DNA of 64,000 nt from Staphylococcus sp. ACRSN (GCF_022346615.1 NZ_JAKRNS010000001.1:334591-398590), one strand, 5' to 3'; counted from the stretch's first letter, positions 53,661 through 63,792 are shown. Translations and numbers: made by a program. Notes: generated by a model from the sequence alone, not told the origin.

Positions 53661-55124
53661 ATGGGTGAATTCAAAGGATTTATGAATTATGACAAACAAC
53701 AACTACATGAATTATCATTAGTTGATCGTTTAAATAATCACGATGCTTTCCAACAAAGGTTTACCAATGAAGAAGCAGCCGAACAAGGGGCGCGTTGTAT
53801 GGATTGCGGTACGCCATTTTGCCAAACGGGAGAACCGTTTGGTAGAGAAACGATAGGGTGTCCTATTGGAAATTATATTCCTGAATGGAATGATCTTGTA
53901 TATAGACAAGATTTTAAAGGTGCATATGAGCGTCTGAGTGAAACAAATAACTTCCCTGAATTTACAGGACGAGTTTGTCCAGCACCATGTGAACAATCAT
54001 GTGTAATGAAAATTAATCGTGACTCAGTAGCTATTAAAGGTATAGAGCGAACAATTATTGATGAAGCATATGAAAATGGTTGGGTGCAACCTACAATTCC
54101 GAATGAACGAAAAAGTGAAACAGTTGCCATTGTTGGAAGTGGACCAGCAGGGTTGACTGCCGCGGATGAACTTAATAAATTAGGTTATAATGTTACAGTA
54201 TACGAACGTGCACACGAAGCTGGTGGTTTATTAATGTATGGTATACCTAACATGAAATTAGATAAAGATGTAATTCGACGTAGAATTCAAATTATGGAAG
54301 CATCTGGTATTAAATTTGTAACAGATACTGAAATTGGTGTCGATATTAGTAGAGAAGCATTAAATGAACGACATGATGCAATTATTTTATGTACAGGTTC
54401 ACAAAATGCAAGAGATTTACCATTAGAAGGACGCATGGGTCAAGGCATTCACTTTGCTATGGATTATTTAACAGAACAAGCACAAGTGTTAAATGGCGAA
54501 TTAAGCGAGCCAACAATTACAGCTGAAGGTAAAAATGTAATTGTCATCGGTGCGGGTGATACTGGTGCAGACTGTGTTGCGAGTGCACTACGTGAAAATT
54601 GTAAATCAATTGTTCAGTTTAATAAATATACGAAGCAACCAGAAGAAATTGAATTTGATGAAAATACGTATTGGCCATTGGCTATGCCAGTATTTAAAAT
54701 GGATTATGCTCATAAAGAATACAAATCGAGATTTGGGTTTGAACCACGTGCTTATGGTGTGCAAACTATGCGTTATGATGTAGACCATATTGGAAATATT
54801 AAAGGCGTTTATACTCAAATATTAGAAGAAACAGAAGATGGTATGGTTGTAGTTGACGGTACGGAACGTCATTGGCCAGCTGATTTAGTATTACTATCTA
54901 TTGGTTTTATTGGTACAGAAACTACGGTGCCACATGCGTTTGATATTCAGACTGAGCGTAATAAAATTGTAGCTGATAACAAAGACTTTAGAACAAACCA
55001 ACCACATATATTTGCAGCGGGTGATGCGCGTAGAGGACAAAGTCTAGTTGTGTGGGCGATTCAAGAAGGTAGAGCAGTAGCGAATTCAGTTGATGAATAT
55101 TTGAAAGAAAAAACGTTGGTGTAA
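53661..55124 (+). CDS. gltD: glutamate synthase, small subunit
   Basis: 487 residues. N-terminal 4Fe-4S domain (GARCMDCGTPFC, GCPIGNYIPEWND, GRVCPAPCEQSC), FAD motif VAIVGSGPAGLTAADEL (about 152-168) and NADPH motif IVIGAGDTGADC. Passes electrons from NADPH to GltB. Ribosome site GAGGGGGG. Same operon as gltB. Confidence 0.97.
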   Translation: MGEFKGFMNYDKQQLHELSLVDRLNNHDAFQQRFTNEEAAEQGARCMDCGTPFCQTGEPFGRETIGCPIGNYIPEWNDLVYRQDFKGAYERLSETNNFPEFTGRVCPAPCEQSCVMKINRDSVAIKGIERTIIDEAYENGWVQPTIPNERKSETVAIVGSGPAGLTAADELNKLGYNVTVYERAHEAGGLLMYGIPNMKLDKDVIRRRIQIMEASGIKFVTDTEIGVDISREALNERHDAIILCTGSQNARDLPLEGRMGQGIHFAMDYLTEQAQVLNGELSEPTITAEGKNVIVIGAGDTGADCVASALRENCKSIVQFNKYTKQPEEIEFDENTYWPLAMPVFKMDYAHKEYKSRFGFEPRAYGVQTMRYDVDHIGNIKGVYTQILEETEDGMVVVDGTERHWPADLVLLSIGFIGTETTVPHAFDIQTERNKIVADNKDFRTNQPHIFAAGDARRGQSLVVWAIQEGRAVANSVDEYLKEKTLV

Positions 55125-55136
55125 TATAAAAAATGT

Positions 55137-55165
55137 TTGACATTTATGACGAGCTATAATATTAT
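55137..55165 (+). promoter_or_regulatory. tRNA-Ser promoter
   Basis: TTGACA (55137-55142), 17 nt, TATTAT (55160-55165), starting 12 nt after the gltD stop and ending 19 nt before the tRNA. Confidence 0.7.
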
Positions 55166-55183
55166 ATTTATTGTGTTCGTTAT

Positions 55184-55276
55184 GGAGGAATACCCAAGTC
55201 CGGCTGAAGGGATCGGTCTTGAAAACCGACAGGGGCTTAACGGCCCGCGGGGGTTCGAATCCCTCTTCCTCCGCCA
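55184..55276 (+). tRNA. tRNA-Ser (anticodon UGA)
   Basis: 93 nt including an encoded CCA. Acceptor GGAGGAA/TTCCTCC with G discriminator, long variable arm (GGGGCTTAACGGCCC), T-loop GTTCGAATC, anticodon TGA in GGTCTTGAAAACC. Confidence 0.97.
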
Positions 55277-55311
55277 TTATTTTTAAAACCAAGACTAATA
55301 AATAGATTTAA

Positions 55312-55346
55312 ACAACACTCAATCATTGATTGAGTGTTGTTTTTTT
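55312..55346 (+). terminator. tRNA-Ser terminator
   Basis: ACAACACTCAATCA/TTGAGTGTTGT hairpin with T7. The rest of the gap up to the tre promoter shows nothing. Confidence 0.9.
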
Positions 55347-55566
55347 ATGTCTGAAAGTAATTTGCGGCAAATAAAGGTTGGTGCAAGTTTGATCATAGCT
55401 ATATATTGTGAATTTTCGCGTTAATGATTTTACATATGCTTTTGATTTTAAGAGATAGTAAGTATAGTTTGCTAAATAGGGATAGATAAGTATGATGATC
55501 GCACAATTTTTTCAATGCTAAATGAAAATGTAGAATAAGGATATTGTAAAACATTTTATGAAAGCC

Positions 55567-55596
55567 TTTACAAAACTTGTATAGACAAGTTATAAT
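55567..55596 (+). promoter_or_regulatory. treP promoter with embedded TreR operator
   Basis: TTTACA (-35, 55567-55572), 18-nt spacer, TATAAT (-10, 55591-55596). The spacer is almost exactly a perfect inverted repeat AACTTGT-ATAG-ACAAGTT (55574-55591), a good TreR operator. A cre-like TGAAAGCCTTTACA (55559-55572, central CG changed to CC) overlaps the -35. Confidence 0.72.
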
Positions 55597-55630
55597 TTTG
55601 TTAATCATAAAACGTAGGGAGTGGATCATC

Positions 55631-57058
55631 ATGGCTGTTAAAAAGAAAGATGTAGAGGATATAGTCGAAGCGGTTGGGGGCAAAGATAATTTGGACACAG
55701 CGACGCATTGTGTCACACGCTTAAGATTAGTCTTGAAAGATGATGATAAAGTAGACAAAGATAGACTGAGCAATAATGACTTAGTTAAAGGACAGTTTAA
55801 GGCAGATAATCAATACCAAATTGTTATTGGTCCTGGTACAGTAGATGAAGTTTATAAGCAGTTCGTTGAAGTCACAGGAACTACTGAAGCTTCAAAAGAA
55901 GATGCAAAGTCAGCGGCAGCTAAAAAAGGGAACCCGATACAAAGATTGATTAAATTATTGGGGGATATATTTATTCCGATTTTGCCAGCTATCGTTACTG
56001 CAGGTTTATTAATGGGGATAAACAATCTACTGACGATGAAGGGATTGTTTGGACCTAAACCATTAGTAGAACAGTTTCCGCAACTCGGTGATTTCTCGAA
56101 TATTATAAATGTTATAGCGAGCACTGCATTTATTTTCTTACCGGCGCTCATTGGTTGGAGTAGTATGAGAGTGTTTGGTGGTAGTCAAATACTAGGTTTA
56201 GTACTAGGTTTAGTACTGATGAATCCACAATTAGTGTCACAATATGATATTGCTAAAGGTCATATACCAACTTGGCACATCTTTGGGTTAGAAATTAAAC
56301 AATTGAATTACCAAGGACAAGTATTACCAATCTTGCTCGCATCTTATGTATTAGCTCAGATAGAAAAAGGCTTAAATAAAGTTGTTCATGACTCTATTAA
56401 AATGTTAGTTGTAGGGCCGATTGCATTATTGATAACTGGGTTCTTGTCATTTATTATTATAGGACCAATTGCACTGTGGCTTGGAACTGGTATAACAACT
56501 GGTGTAACGTTTGTATTTGAACATGCAGGTTGGTTAGGTGGCGCCATATATGGTTTATTCTATGCGCCGCTTGTTATTACTGGTTTGCACCATATGTTTT
56601 TAGCTGTAGATTTCCAATTGATGGGAAGTAAACTTGGCGGCACTTATTTATGGCCAATACTTGCTATCTCAAATATATGTCAAGGTTCAGCGGCGTTTGG
56701 TGCTTGGTATATTTATAAAAAAAGAAGCATGGGCAAAGAACAAGGTTTGGCGATGACTTCAGGTATTTCAGGATTTTTAGGTGTTACAGAGCCAGCAATG
56801 TTTGGAGTGAATTTACCACTAAAATATCCATTTCTTGCATCTATTATTACGTCTGGTGTTTTAGGAGCGATTATAGGAGCGAATAGAGTTTTAGGTAATG
56901 TAGGTGTCGGCGGTGTACCGGCAATTATTTCAATACAGAAAGAATATTGGCTAGTTTACGGTATCTGTATCATTATAGCGATTTGCGTACCATTTATCCT
57001 TACTATCTTCTTATCTAGATTTAGTAAAGAAGAAACGAAAGAACTTGTCGATGAATAA
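55631..57058 (+). CDS. treP: PTS trehalose-specific EIIBC component
   Basis: 475 residues. IIB domain with phosphorylated Cys in DTATHCVTRLRL (about residue 27), linker, then IIC with about 10 TM helices and GLHHMFLAVDFQ and SGFLGVTEPAMFG motifs. Imports trehalose as trehalose-6-phosphate. AGGGAG is 8-9 nt before ATG 55631. No IIA domain; glucose-type IIA must act in trans. Confidence 0.94.
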   Translation: MAVKKKDVEDIVEAVGGKDNLDTATHCVTRLRLVLKDDDKVDKDRLSNNDLVKGQFKADNQYQIVIGPGTVDEVYKQFVEVTGTTEASKEDAKSAAAKKGNPIQRLIKLLGDIFIPILPAIVTAGLLMGINNLLTMKGLFGPKPLVEQFPQLGDFSNIINVIASTAFIFLPALIGWSSMRVFGGSQILGLVLGLVLMNPQLVSQYDIAKGHIPTWHIFGLEIKQLNYQGQVLPILLASYVLAQIEKGLNKVVHDSIKMLVVGPIALLITGFLSFIIIGPIALWLGTGITTGVTFVFEHAGWLGGAIYGLFYAPLVITGLHHMFLAVDFQLMGSKLGGTYLWPILAISNICQGSAAFGAWYIYKKRSMGKEQGLAMTSGISGFLGVTEPAMFGVNLPLKYPFLASIITSGVLGAIIGANRVLGNVGVGGVPAIISIQKEYWLVYGICIIIAICVPFILTIFLSRFSKEETKELVDE

Positions 57059-57077
57059 GGTGTGACAGTCAACAATT

Positions 57078-57110
57078 AAACTCGCTAAAATCAATTAGCG
57101 AGTTTTTAAA
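57078..57110 (+). terminator. intra-operon terminator treP/treC
   Basis: AACTCGCTAA/TTAGCGAGTT hairpin with T5 in the 77-nt gap between treP and treC; probably partial, reducing treC-treR expression. Confidence 0.75.
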
Positions 57111-57135
57111 ATATTAAATTAAGGTGGTCTTTAAT

Positions 57136-58770
57136 ATGGAACAGAAAGATTGGAGAAAATCGGTAGTCTATCAAATTTATCCTAAATCATTTAATGATAC
57201 AACAGGTAGTGGTCAGGGAGATTTACAAGGAATTATAGAAAAATTAGATTATTTACAATATTTAGGTGTTGATTATTTATGGCTAACTCCAGTATATGAA
57301 TCGCCAATGAATGATAATGGCTATGATATTAGTAACTATTATAAGATTAACGAACAATTTGGAACGATTGAAGACTTGCAAATGCTGGTGTCAGAAGCAC
57401 ATAAACGTAATTTGAAGATTATGATGGATATTGTTATCAATCATACGTCTACTGAACACGAATGGTTTAAACAAGCGTATACAGATAAGAACAGTCCATA
57501 CAGAGATTATTATTTCTTTAGACGTTCAGCAGATAGTAAACCACCGACAAACTGGGAATCTAAATTTGGCGGTAATGCATGGAAGTATGATGCTGAAACA
57601 GAGGAATATTATTTGCATCTTTTCGACGTGACACAAGCAGATTTGAATTGGGACAATCCTGAAGTGAGAAAAGCTTTGTATGATGTGATTAATTATTGGA
57701 TTGATTTTGGTGTAGATGGATTTAGATTCGATGTAATCAACCTGATTTCCAAAGGAGAGTTTAAAGATTCGAAGTATATAGGTAAGGAATTTTATACTGA
57801 TGGCCCTAAAGTTCATGAATATCTCCATGAAATGAATCAATATACATTTGGTAATCGAGAAATGATGACTGTTGGGGAAATGTCTTCGACGACGATAGAA
57901 GATTGTATTAAATATTCGAATCCCAAGCGACAGGAACTGAGCAGTGTTTTTAATTTTCATCATTTAAAAGTGGATTATGTAGATGGTGAAAAATGGACGA
58001 ATTCAAAACTTGATTTTCATAAGTTGAAGGAAATATTGATGGAGTGGCAACTTGGCATTTATGAAGGTGGTGGTTGGAATGCAATATTCTGGTGCAATCA
58101 TGATCAACCAAGAGTGGTGACAAGATTTGGTGATGACACGACGCCTGATACACACAGAGAAAGTGCTAAAATGTTAGCTACAGTCTTGCATATGCTCCAA
58201 GGTACACCTTATATTTATCAAGGTGAAGAAATAGGAATGACAGATCCACATTTTAATGATATTAACCAATATCGAGACATAGAATCGCTAAATGCATATC
58301 ATAATATGAAGGAACAAGGTATCAAAGAAAGTGAAATCATTGAAATATTGAGTCAGAAGTCACGAGACAATTCAAGAACACCTGTACAATGGTCGCGTGA
58401 ATCCAATGCAGGTTTTACTACAGGGAAGCCATGGATTGATATTCCAAGTAATTATCAAAGTATAAATGTAGAAGATGCAATTAATGACAAAGATTCTGTG
58501 TTGCATACGTATAGAAAATTGATAGCTCTGAGACATGAGCATGATATTATAACATATGGTAGTATTGAGCCGATGCATATGGAACATAATGACTTGTTCA
58601 TATATAAACGTCATTATAATAAAGAAACATGGTTGGTTATAGCTAATTTTTCTAAAGAAACATGTGAAATACCATCAGAAATTAAATTAGAAGGTGAAAT
58701 TATAATAGCAAATGGTGAAATAAGTGAAGGTCATATCACTGGATACGGCGCTATCGTACTAAAACAGTAA
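57136..58770 (+). CDS. treC: trehalose-6-phosphate hydrolase (alpha,alpha-phosphotrehalase)
   Basis: 544-residue GH13 enzyme. Start KSVVYQIYPKSFND; catalytic motifs DIVINHTS, GFRFDVINLI (nucleophile Asp), GEMSSTT (acid Glu) and NHDQPR (Asp). Splits trehalose-6-P to glucose and glucose-6-P. ATG 57136 with AAGGTGG 8 nt upstream. Confidence 0.94.
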   Translation: MEQKDWRKSVVYQIYPKSFNDTTGSGQGDLQGIIEKLDYLQYLGVDYLWLTPVYESPMNDNGYDISNYYKINEQFGTIEDLQMLVSEAHKRNLKIMMDIVINHTSTEHEWFKQAYTDKNSPYRDYYFFRRSADSKPPTNWESKFGGNAWKYDAETEEYYLHLFDVTQADLNWDNPEVRKALYDVINYWIDFGVDGFRFDVINLISKGEFKDSKYIGKEFYTDGPKVHEYLHEMNQYTFGNREMMTVGEMSSTTIEDCIKYSNPKRQELSSVFNFHHLKVDYVDGEKWTNSKLDFHKLKEILMEWQLGIYEGGGWNAIFWCNHDQPRVVTRFGDDTTPDTHRESAKMLATVLHMLQGTPYIYQGEEIGMTDPHFNDINQYRDIESLNAYHNMKEQGIKESEIIEILSQKSRDNSRTPVQWSRESNAGFTTGKPWIDIPSNYQSINVEDAINDKDSVLHTYRKLIALRHEHDIITYGSIEPMHMEHNDLFIYKRHYNKETWLVIANFSKETCEIPSEIKLEGEIIIANGEISEGHITGYGAIVLKQ

Positions 58771-58787
58771 TTTTAAAAGGTAAGTGA

Positions 58788-59516
58788 GTGGGCGAAATGG
58801 TACAAAAAAAATTTATTACGATATATGAAACACTTCGTAAAGACATCTTAGAAGAGAAATTAGTTTATGGGACTCAAATACCATCAGAAAATGAATTAGT
58901 AGAACAATACCAAGCGTCACGTGAAACGGTGCGCAAAGCTTTGAATTTATTAGTGAGAGACGGAATGATACAAAAAATTCGGGGGAAAGGTTCGATTGTT
59001 ATTTACCAGGGTTTAACCGAATTTCCGTTTTCAGATTTAATTAGTTTTAGTGAAGTGCAAAAAGGCTTAGGTTTAGAGCATGAAACCGAGGTAGAGGTAT
59101 TAGAACGTATAACTGCAAGTGAAGTTCCCAATGTCAAAGAAGCATTGGAAATTAGTTCAAATACATGGTTGTGGCATTTAGTGCGTACGAGAAAAATTAA
59201 TGGACAAGTAAAAATCATTGATGAAGATTACTTGATTGAAGCGCTTGTTCCAAATATAACCAAAAGAATTGCACGTCAATCTTTGTATGCATATATAGAA
59301 CAAGATTTGAATTTAGTTATTAGTTACTCAAACAAGTCGATTACCTTTGAATCATTTGGCGCTTTAGAATATCAAATATTTGGTGATTATGTTGTACCAT
59401 ATACTGCAACGGTTAGAGGTATTGTTCATTTTGAAGATACAACCAAATTTCAATATAATATTTCGCGCCATTTAGCAACAGATTTTAAATTTAATGATTT
59501 TTCAAGAAGGCGTTGA
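58788..59516 (+). CDS. treR: trehalose operon repressor
   Basis: 242 residues, GntR family. N-terminal winged HTH (GTQIPSENELVEQYQASRETVRKALNLLVRDGMIQKIRGKGS) and UTRA ligand domain that senses trehalose-6-P. GTG start at 58788: AAAAGG 7 nt upstream; an ATG three codons later lacks a site. Third gene of the tre operon. Confidence 0.92.
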   Translation: MGEMVQKKFITIYETLRKDILEEKLVYGTQIPSENELVEQYQASRETVRKALNLLVRDGMIQKIRGKGSIVIYQGLTEFPFSDLISFSEVQKGLGLEHETEVEVLERITASEVPNVKEALEISSNTWLWHLVRTRKINGQVKIIDEDYLIEALVPNITKRIARQSLYAYIEQDLNLVISYSNKSITFESFGALEYQIFGDYVVPYTATVRGIVHFEDTTKFQYNISRHLATDFKFNDFSRRR

Positions 59517-59593
59517 GCAGTTTTGAGTACGCGCTTTAGTTAAGATACGAAAAAGAATTCAATTAAAATAATATAATGAATATAAGCTTATAC

Positions 59594-59623
59594 TTGCATT
59601 TAAGTGTTAAATTATAGTATGAT
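59594..59623 (+). promoter_or_regulatory. SRP RNA promoter
   Basis: TTGCAT (59594-59599), 18 nt, TATGAT (59618-59623), ending 7 nt before the RNA 5' end. Confidence 0.65.
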
Positions 59624-59630
59624 ATATTTT

Positions 59631-59901
59631 GCCGTGCTAGGTGGGGAGGTAGCGGTTCCCTGTACTCGAAATCCGCTTTATGCGAGACTTAATTCCTTTG
59701 CTAAGGTTGTGTTTTTGTGAAGCAGCCCGAAGCACGTAGTGTTTGAAGGTTTCGGTCCTATGCAATATGAACCCATGAATCATGTCAGGTCCTGACGGAA
59801 GCAGCATTAAGTGGATCATCGTATGTGCCGTAGGGTTGCCGAGATTTAGCTGTCGACTTTGGTAACGTTTATGATACACACTCGAAGCAAAGGTGCACGG
59901 C
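59631..59901 (+). ncRNA. ffs: signal recognition particle RNA, large (Alu-containing) form
   Basis: About 271 nt. 5' GCCGTGC pairs with 3' GCACGGC. The conserved S-domain helix 8 is visible (ATGTCAGGTCCTGACGGAAG, with GCAGCA following), and the 5' Alu region has the GTGCTAGGTGGGGAGGTAGCG motif of Bacillus/Staphylococcus scRNA. Confidence 0.95.
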
Positions 59902-59936
59902 TTTATTATTAATATAACGTTTTGAATATATATAAT

Positions 59937-59973
59937 GAGTGACTTGTCTTTTAATAGCAGTCACTCTTTTTTT
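59937..59973 (+). terminator. SRP RNA distal terminator
   Basis: GAGTGACT/AGTCACTC hairpin with T7. Confidence 0.85.
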
Positions 59974-60080
59974 ATATTAAAATATAAGCAATACTTTGTT
60001 AAGATTAAAAATGATTTGGATAAAGAATAAAAGGTGTTATTGAAACAATTTATTTATGGTTTAGCTAAGAGGAGGCGCCA

Positions 60081-60611
60081 ATGCAAATTTATTTGAGTTC
60101 TTTAACAGAAAATGATTATGACACTAGTTTACAAGCGATAAAAACTGCATTTGAAGATGTGGTCGAATCGAATCACGATGAACAAGAATTAGTGGTGAGA
60201 TTAAGAGAGTCACCAGAATACAATTATGAATTAGAAGTTGTTGCAAAAAATGAAAACGGCGATGTTGTAGGGCATATTATGCTTTCAGAAATTAAAATTG
60301 TAAATGACACAAAATCTTATACAGCGTTGGCTTTAGCGCCATTATCGGTGGTGCCTGAATACCGAAAAAAAGGCTTGGGTAAAGCATTGATTCAAGCAGT
60401 TGAAGAGCGTGTGAAGGCATTGGATTATACAACGATTATCGTGTTGGGTGATCCGAACTATTATAGTAGATTTGGGTATGAAGAAGCTAAAGCATATGAC
60501 ATTATTAGTCCTTTTAATGTACCGTCTGAATACTTTATGGTGAAATTTTTATGGGATCAGCTTATTGATAGACCAAATGGTACAGTAGTATACTCGGATG
60601 CATTTAAATGA
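60081..60611 (+). CDS. GNAT family N-acetyltransferase
   Basis: 176 residues. The acetyl-CoA loop is VVPEYRKKGLGKALIQAVEE (about residues 92-111) followed by VLGDPNYYSRFGYEEA, typical of YhbS-like GNATs. Acceptor unknown. GAGGCG site before the ATG. It lies upstream of dnaX, with a short gap that could contain the dnaX promoter. Confidence 0.9.
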   Translation: MQIYLSSLTENDYDTSLQAIKTAFEDVVESNHDEQELVVRLRESPEYNYELEVVAKNENGDVVGHIMLSEIKIVNDTKSYTALALAPLSVVPEYRKKGLGKALIQAVEERVKALDYTTIIVLGDPNYYSRFGYEEAKAYDIISPFNVPSEYFMVKFLWDQLIDRPNGTVVYSDAFK

Positions 60612-60670
60612 TGTTCACAATGCTACATTACAATGTATAATAATTGTTGAACGCTATTGGAGGTGCGAAA

Positions 60671-62401
60671 GTGAATTATCAAGCATTATATAGAATGTTT
60701 CGTCCGCAAAGTTTTGATGATGTAGTGGGACAAGAACATGTAACAAAAACATTACGCAATGCGATTTCTAAAGACAAACAGTCGCATGCTTATATTTTTA
60801 GTGGTCCAAGAGGAACAGGAAAAACAAGTATCGCAAAAGTATTTGCTAAAGCAATTAACTGTTTAGAGCGTTCTGATGGTGAACCTTGTAATGAATGTGC
60901 GATTTGTAAGGGAATTACAAGAGGTACGAATTCAGATGTTATAGAGATAGATGCAGCGAGTAACAATGGTGTAGATGAAATTCGAAATATTAGAGATAAA
61001 GTTAAATATGCTCCGAGTGAATCGAAATTCAAAGTCTATATTATAGATGAAGTGCATATGCTAACAACTGGTGCATTTAATGCGTTGTTAAAAACATTAG
61101 AAGAACCACCAGCACATGCCATATTTATCTTAGCTACAACTGAACCACATAAAATACCTCCAACAATTATTTCAAGAGCACAACGTTTTGATTTTAAGGC
61201 GATTGGTCAAGATGAGATTGTAGATCGATTAAGATTTGTAGCACAATCTCAGTCTATAGAATACGACGAGGATGCGCTTGAATTTGTCGCGAAAGCATCT
61301 GAAGGTGGTATGAGGGACGCTTTAAGTATTATGGATCAAGCAATTGCATTTGGAGATGAACACTTAACATTGCAAGATGCATTGAATGTAACTGGTAGTG
61401 TTGATGCAAATGCATTGAATGAACTGTTTAAAGAAGTGGCTAGCGGTGATGTAAAAGCAGCTTTTTCAACGTATCATCAATTTGTATCTGAAGGTAAAGA
61501 AGTAAATAGATTGATAAATGACATGATTTACTTCGTTAGGGATACCATTATGAATAAAACATCGAATTTACAGGTAGAGTATGACGCGCTACTTCATTAT
61601 GATTTAGATACGCTATATAAAATGATAGATGTTATTAATGACACACTCGTTTCTATACGATTCAGCGTTAATCAAAATGTACATTTTGAAGTGCTGTTAG
61701 TTAAAATTGCTGAAATGATTAAAACTCAACCGGAAAGCATTCAGACTGTTGCTACTACAAGTGTTGCATCTGAGCCTAATAATGATGTACTTTTACAAAG
61801 AATGGAACAGTTGGAGAATGAACTTAAGTCACTGAAAGCTCAAGGTGTAACAGGTGGATCATCGCAACAACAAACGAAAAAATCTTCTAACAGTAGAAAT
61901 AATCAAAGTAAAAATGCATTTTCAATGCAACAAATTACTAAAGTGTTAGACAAAGCGAATAAAGATGATATTAAATTGTTAAAAGATCATTGGAATGAAG
62001 TTATAGATCATGCTAAAAATAATGATATGAAATCATTGGTAAGTTTACTACAGAATTCAGAGCCAGTTGCTGCCAGTGAAACACATGTATTGATTAAATT
62101 AGAAGAAGAGATTCATTGTGAGATTGTAAATAAAGATGATGAAAAACGAACGAATATAGAAAATGTTGTCTGTAAGATAATAGATAAAACTGTAAAAGTT
62201 GTAGGAGTCCCTGCTGATCAATGGATGAGAGTGAGGACTGAATACATTCAAAATAGAAAAGGATCAGGAAGTTCGAGTGAAGGAAACCGAGCAAATGAAG
62301 CGGATGATCAATCAAGCGACGAAAGCGAAAATGTCGATGTTGTTCAAAAAGCAAAAGATCTTTTTGGGGAAAGTACAGTGCATGTCTTAGATGAAGAGTG
62401 A
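60671..62401 (+). CDS. dnaX: DNA polymerase III subunits gamma/tau
   Basis: 576 residues. AAA+ clamp-loader core: RPQSFDDVVGQEHV, Walker A GPRGTGKTS, four zinc cysteines (CLERSDGEPCNECAIC), Walker B IDEVHML, sensor ATTEPHKIPPTIISRAQRFDF; then a tau-type C-terminal extension after a Gln/Ser-rich linker (about 395-420). GTG start at 60671 with GGAGG 7 nt upstream. Confidence 0.96.
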   Translation: MNYQALYRMFRPQSFDDVVGQEHVTKTLRNAISKDKQSHAYIFSGPRGTGKTSIAKVFAKAINCLERSDGEPCNECAICKGITRGTNSDVIEIDAASNNGVDEIRNIRDKVKYAPSESKFKVYIIDEVHMLTTGAFNALLKTLEEPPAHAIFILATTEPHKIPPTIISRAQRFDFKAIGQDEIVDRLRFVAQSQSIEYDEDALEFVAKASEGGMRDALSIMDQAIAFGDEHLTLQDALNVTGSVDANALNELFKEVASGDVKAAFSTYHQFVSEGKEVNRLINDMIYFVRDTIMNKTSNLQVEYDALLHYDLDTLYKMIDVINDTLVSIRFSVNQNVHFEVLLVKIAEMIKTQPESIQTVATTSVASEPNNDVLLQRMEQLENELKSLKAQGVTGGSSQQQTKKSSNSRNNQSKNAFSMQQITKVLDKANKDDIKLLKDHWNEVIDHAKNNDMKSLVSLLQNSEPVAASETHVLIKLEEEIHCEIVNKDDEKRTNIENVVCKIIDKTVKVVGVPADQWMRVRTEYIQNRKGSGSSSEGNRANEADDQSSDESENVDVVQKAKDLFGESTVHVLDEE

Positions 62402-62484
62402 TACATGACAATGAATAAAAAGGTATGTATAATAAATTAAAAGTGATTAATAACTATATATAAAAGTTTTAAGGAGGATATATT

Positions 62485-62802
62485 ATGCGCGGTGGCGGAA
62501 ATATGCAACAAATGATGAAACAAATGCAGAAAATGCAAAAGAAAATGGGCGAAGAACAAGAAAAGTTAAAAGAAGAAAAAGTACAAGGTACAGCTGGTGG
62601 CGGAATGGTAACAGTTACCGTATCTGGTCATAAAGAAGTTTTAGATGTAGAAATCAAAGAAGAAGCAGTAGATCCAGATGACATTGAAATGCTACAAGAT
62701 TTAGTAATTGCTGCAACTAATGAAGCGATGAACAAAGCTGATGAACTTACACAAGAACGTTTAGGTAAGCACACGCAAGGCTTAAACATTCCTGGTATGT
62801 GA
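62485..62802 (+). CDS. ybaB: YbaB/EbfC family nucleoid-associated protein
   Basis: 105 residues. Met/Gln/Lys-rich N-terminal helix ([12 protein letters not shown]), then the DNA-binding alpha-beta fold ([19 protein letters not shown]). Binds DNA as a dimer. AAGGAGG 8 nt before ATG. Conserved dnaX-ybaB-recR order. Confidence 0.95.
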   Translation: MRGGGNMQQMMKQMQKMQKKMGEEQEKLKEEKVQGTAGGGMVTVTVSGHKEVLDVEIKEEAVDPDDIEMLQDLVIAATNEAMNKADELTQERLGKHTQGLNIPGM

Positions 62803-62806
62803 TAAT

Positions 62807-63403
62807 ATGCATTATCCAGAACCTATTTCTAAACTAATTGATAGTTTCATGAAACTGCCAGGCATTGGACCGAAGACGGCTCAACGTCTGGCGTTTCATG
62901 TATTAGATATGAAAGAAGATGACGTAGTACAATTTGCCAAAGCGTTAGTTGATGTAAAACGAGAACTTACCTATTGTAATGTTTGCGGGCATATTACAGA
63001 AAATGATCCTTGTTATATATGTGAAGATAAACAAAGAGATCGTTCTGTGATATGTGTGGTAGAAGATGATAAAGATGTTATTGCGATGGAAAAAATGAGG
63101 GAATATAAAGGACTTTATCATGTATTGCATGGGTCGATTTCGCCTATGGATGGTATTGGACCAGAAGATATTAATATCCCTTCATTAATAGAACGGTTGA
63201 AAAATGATGAAGTTAAAGAGTTGATATTAGCCATGAACCCTAATTTAGAAGGTGAATCAACAGCAATGTATATTTCTCGTCTTGTTAAGCCAATTGGTAT
63301 TACTGTGACTAGATTGGCACAAGGTCTTTCTGTTGGTGGTGACTTGGAATATGCAGATGAAGTTACATTATCAAAAGCAATTATGGGACGAACAGAAATG
63401 TAA
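62807..63403 (+). CDS. recR: recombination protein RecR
   Basis: 198 residues. Helix-hairpin-helix ([17 protein letters not shown]), C4 zinc finger ([16 protein letters not shown]), Toprim domain ([25 protein letters not shown]). RecFOR pathway of gap repair. Starts 4 nt after the ybaB stop without a clear ribosome site, so it is translationally coupled. Confidence 0.97.
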   Translation: MHYPEPISKLIDSFMKLPGIGPKTAQRLAFHVLDMKEDDVVQFAKALVDVKRELTYCNVCGHITENDPCYICEDKQRDRSVICVVEDDKDVIAMEKMREYKGLYHVLHGSISPMDGIGPEDINIPSLIERLKNDEVKELILAMNPNLEGESTAMYISRLVKPIGITVTRLAQGLSVGGDLEYADEVTLSKAIMGRTEM

Positions 63404-63436
63404 AAGATGCTAGTATTAGCCATTTGACTCTTATTA

Positions 63437-63468
63437 AAGCCACCTTGTGAAGGTGGCTTTAATTTTTT
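63437..63468 (+). terminator. recR terminator
   Basis: AAAGCCACCT/AGGTGGCTTT hairpin followed by T6. Confidence 0.92.
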
Positions 63469-63653
63469 ATTGAGAATTTTAAAAAAGAGTAAATTATTTC
63501 AAAGTTTGTAATGTAGGCTATATTGGGGCTTGAAAGTACATCGAACCTACTCTTAACCACCACATAACAAACTATTAAAATGAAAATAGCTTTATTGTTC
63601 GTTATTTAAGCGGATGTAAGTTTTTAACAGGTAGAAAAGTGTAATTTTTAGCG

Positions 63654-63682
63654 TTGTTAAAGCTTTGATAAGCGTGTATAGT
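63654..63682 (+). promoter_or_regulatory. rRNA promoter P1
   Basis: TTGTTA (63654-63659), 17 nt, TATAGT (63677-63682). First of two tandem promoters in the 534-nt gap between recR and 16S rRNA. Confidence 0.7.
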
Positions 63683-63763
63683 ATTTACTTGTCGGACGAA
63701 GCAAACGACAGAAACAAACAAAACGCTTCAAACAAATAAACGAAAATTAATTTTAAAAAGTTC

Positions 63764-63792
63764 TTGCTTTTATAAGTCAAAACCTGTAAAAT
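63764..63792 (+). promoter_or_regulatory. rRNA promoter P2
   Basis: TTGCTT (63764-63769), 17 nt, TAAAAT (63787-63792), 110 nt after P1. The following leader has GAACATTGAAAACTGAAT, common in staphylococcal pre-rRNA leaders. Confidence 0.7.

Noticed and set aside
59637..59879. 80-codon open frame antisense to the SRP RNA
   Set aside because: Lies fully within a recognisable structural RNA.
61876..61890. A-rich stretch in dnaX as a programmed frameshift site
   Set aside because: No A AAA AAG-type heptamer with a convincing downstream stem; the full tau frame is open.
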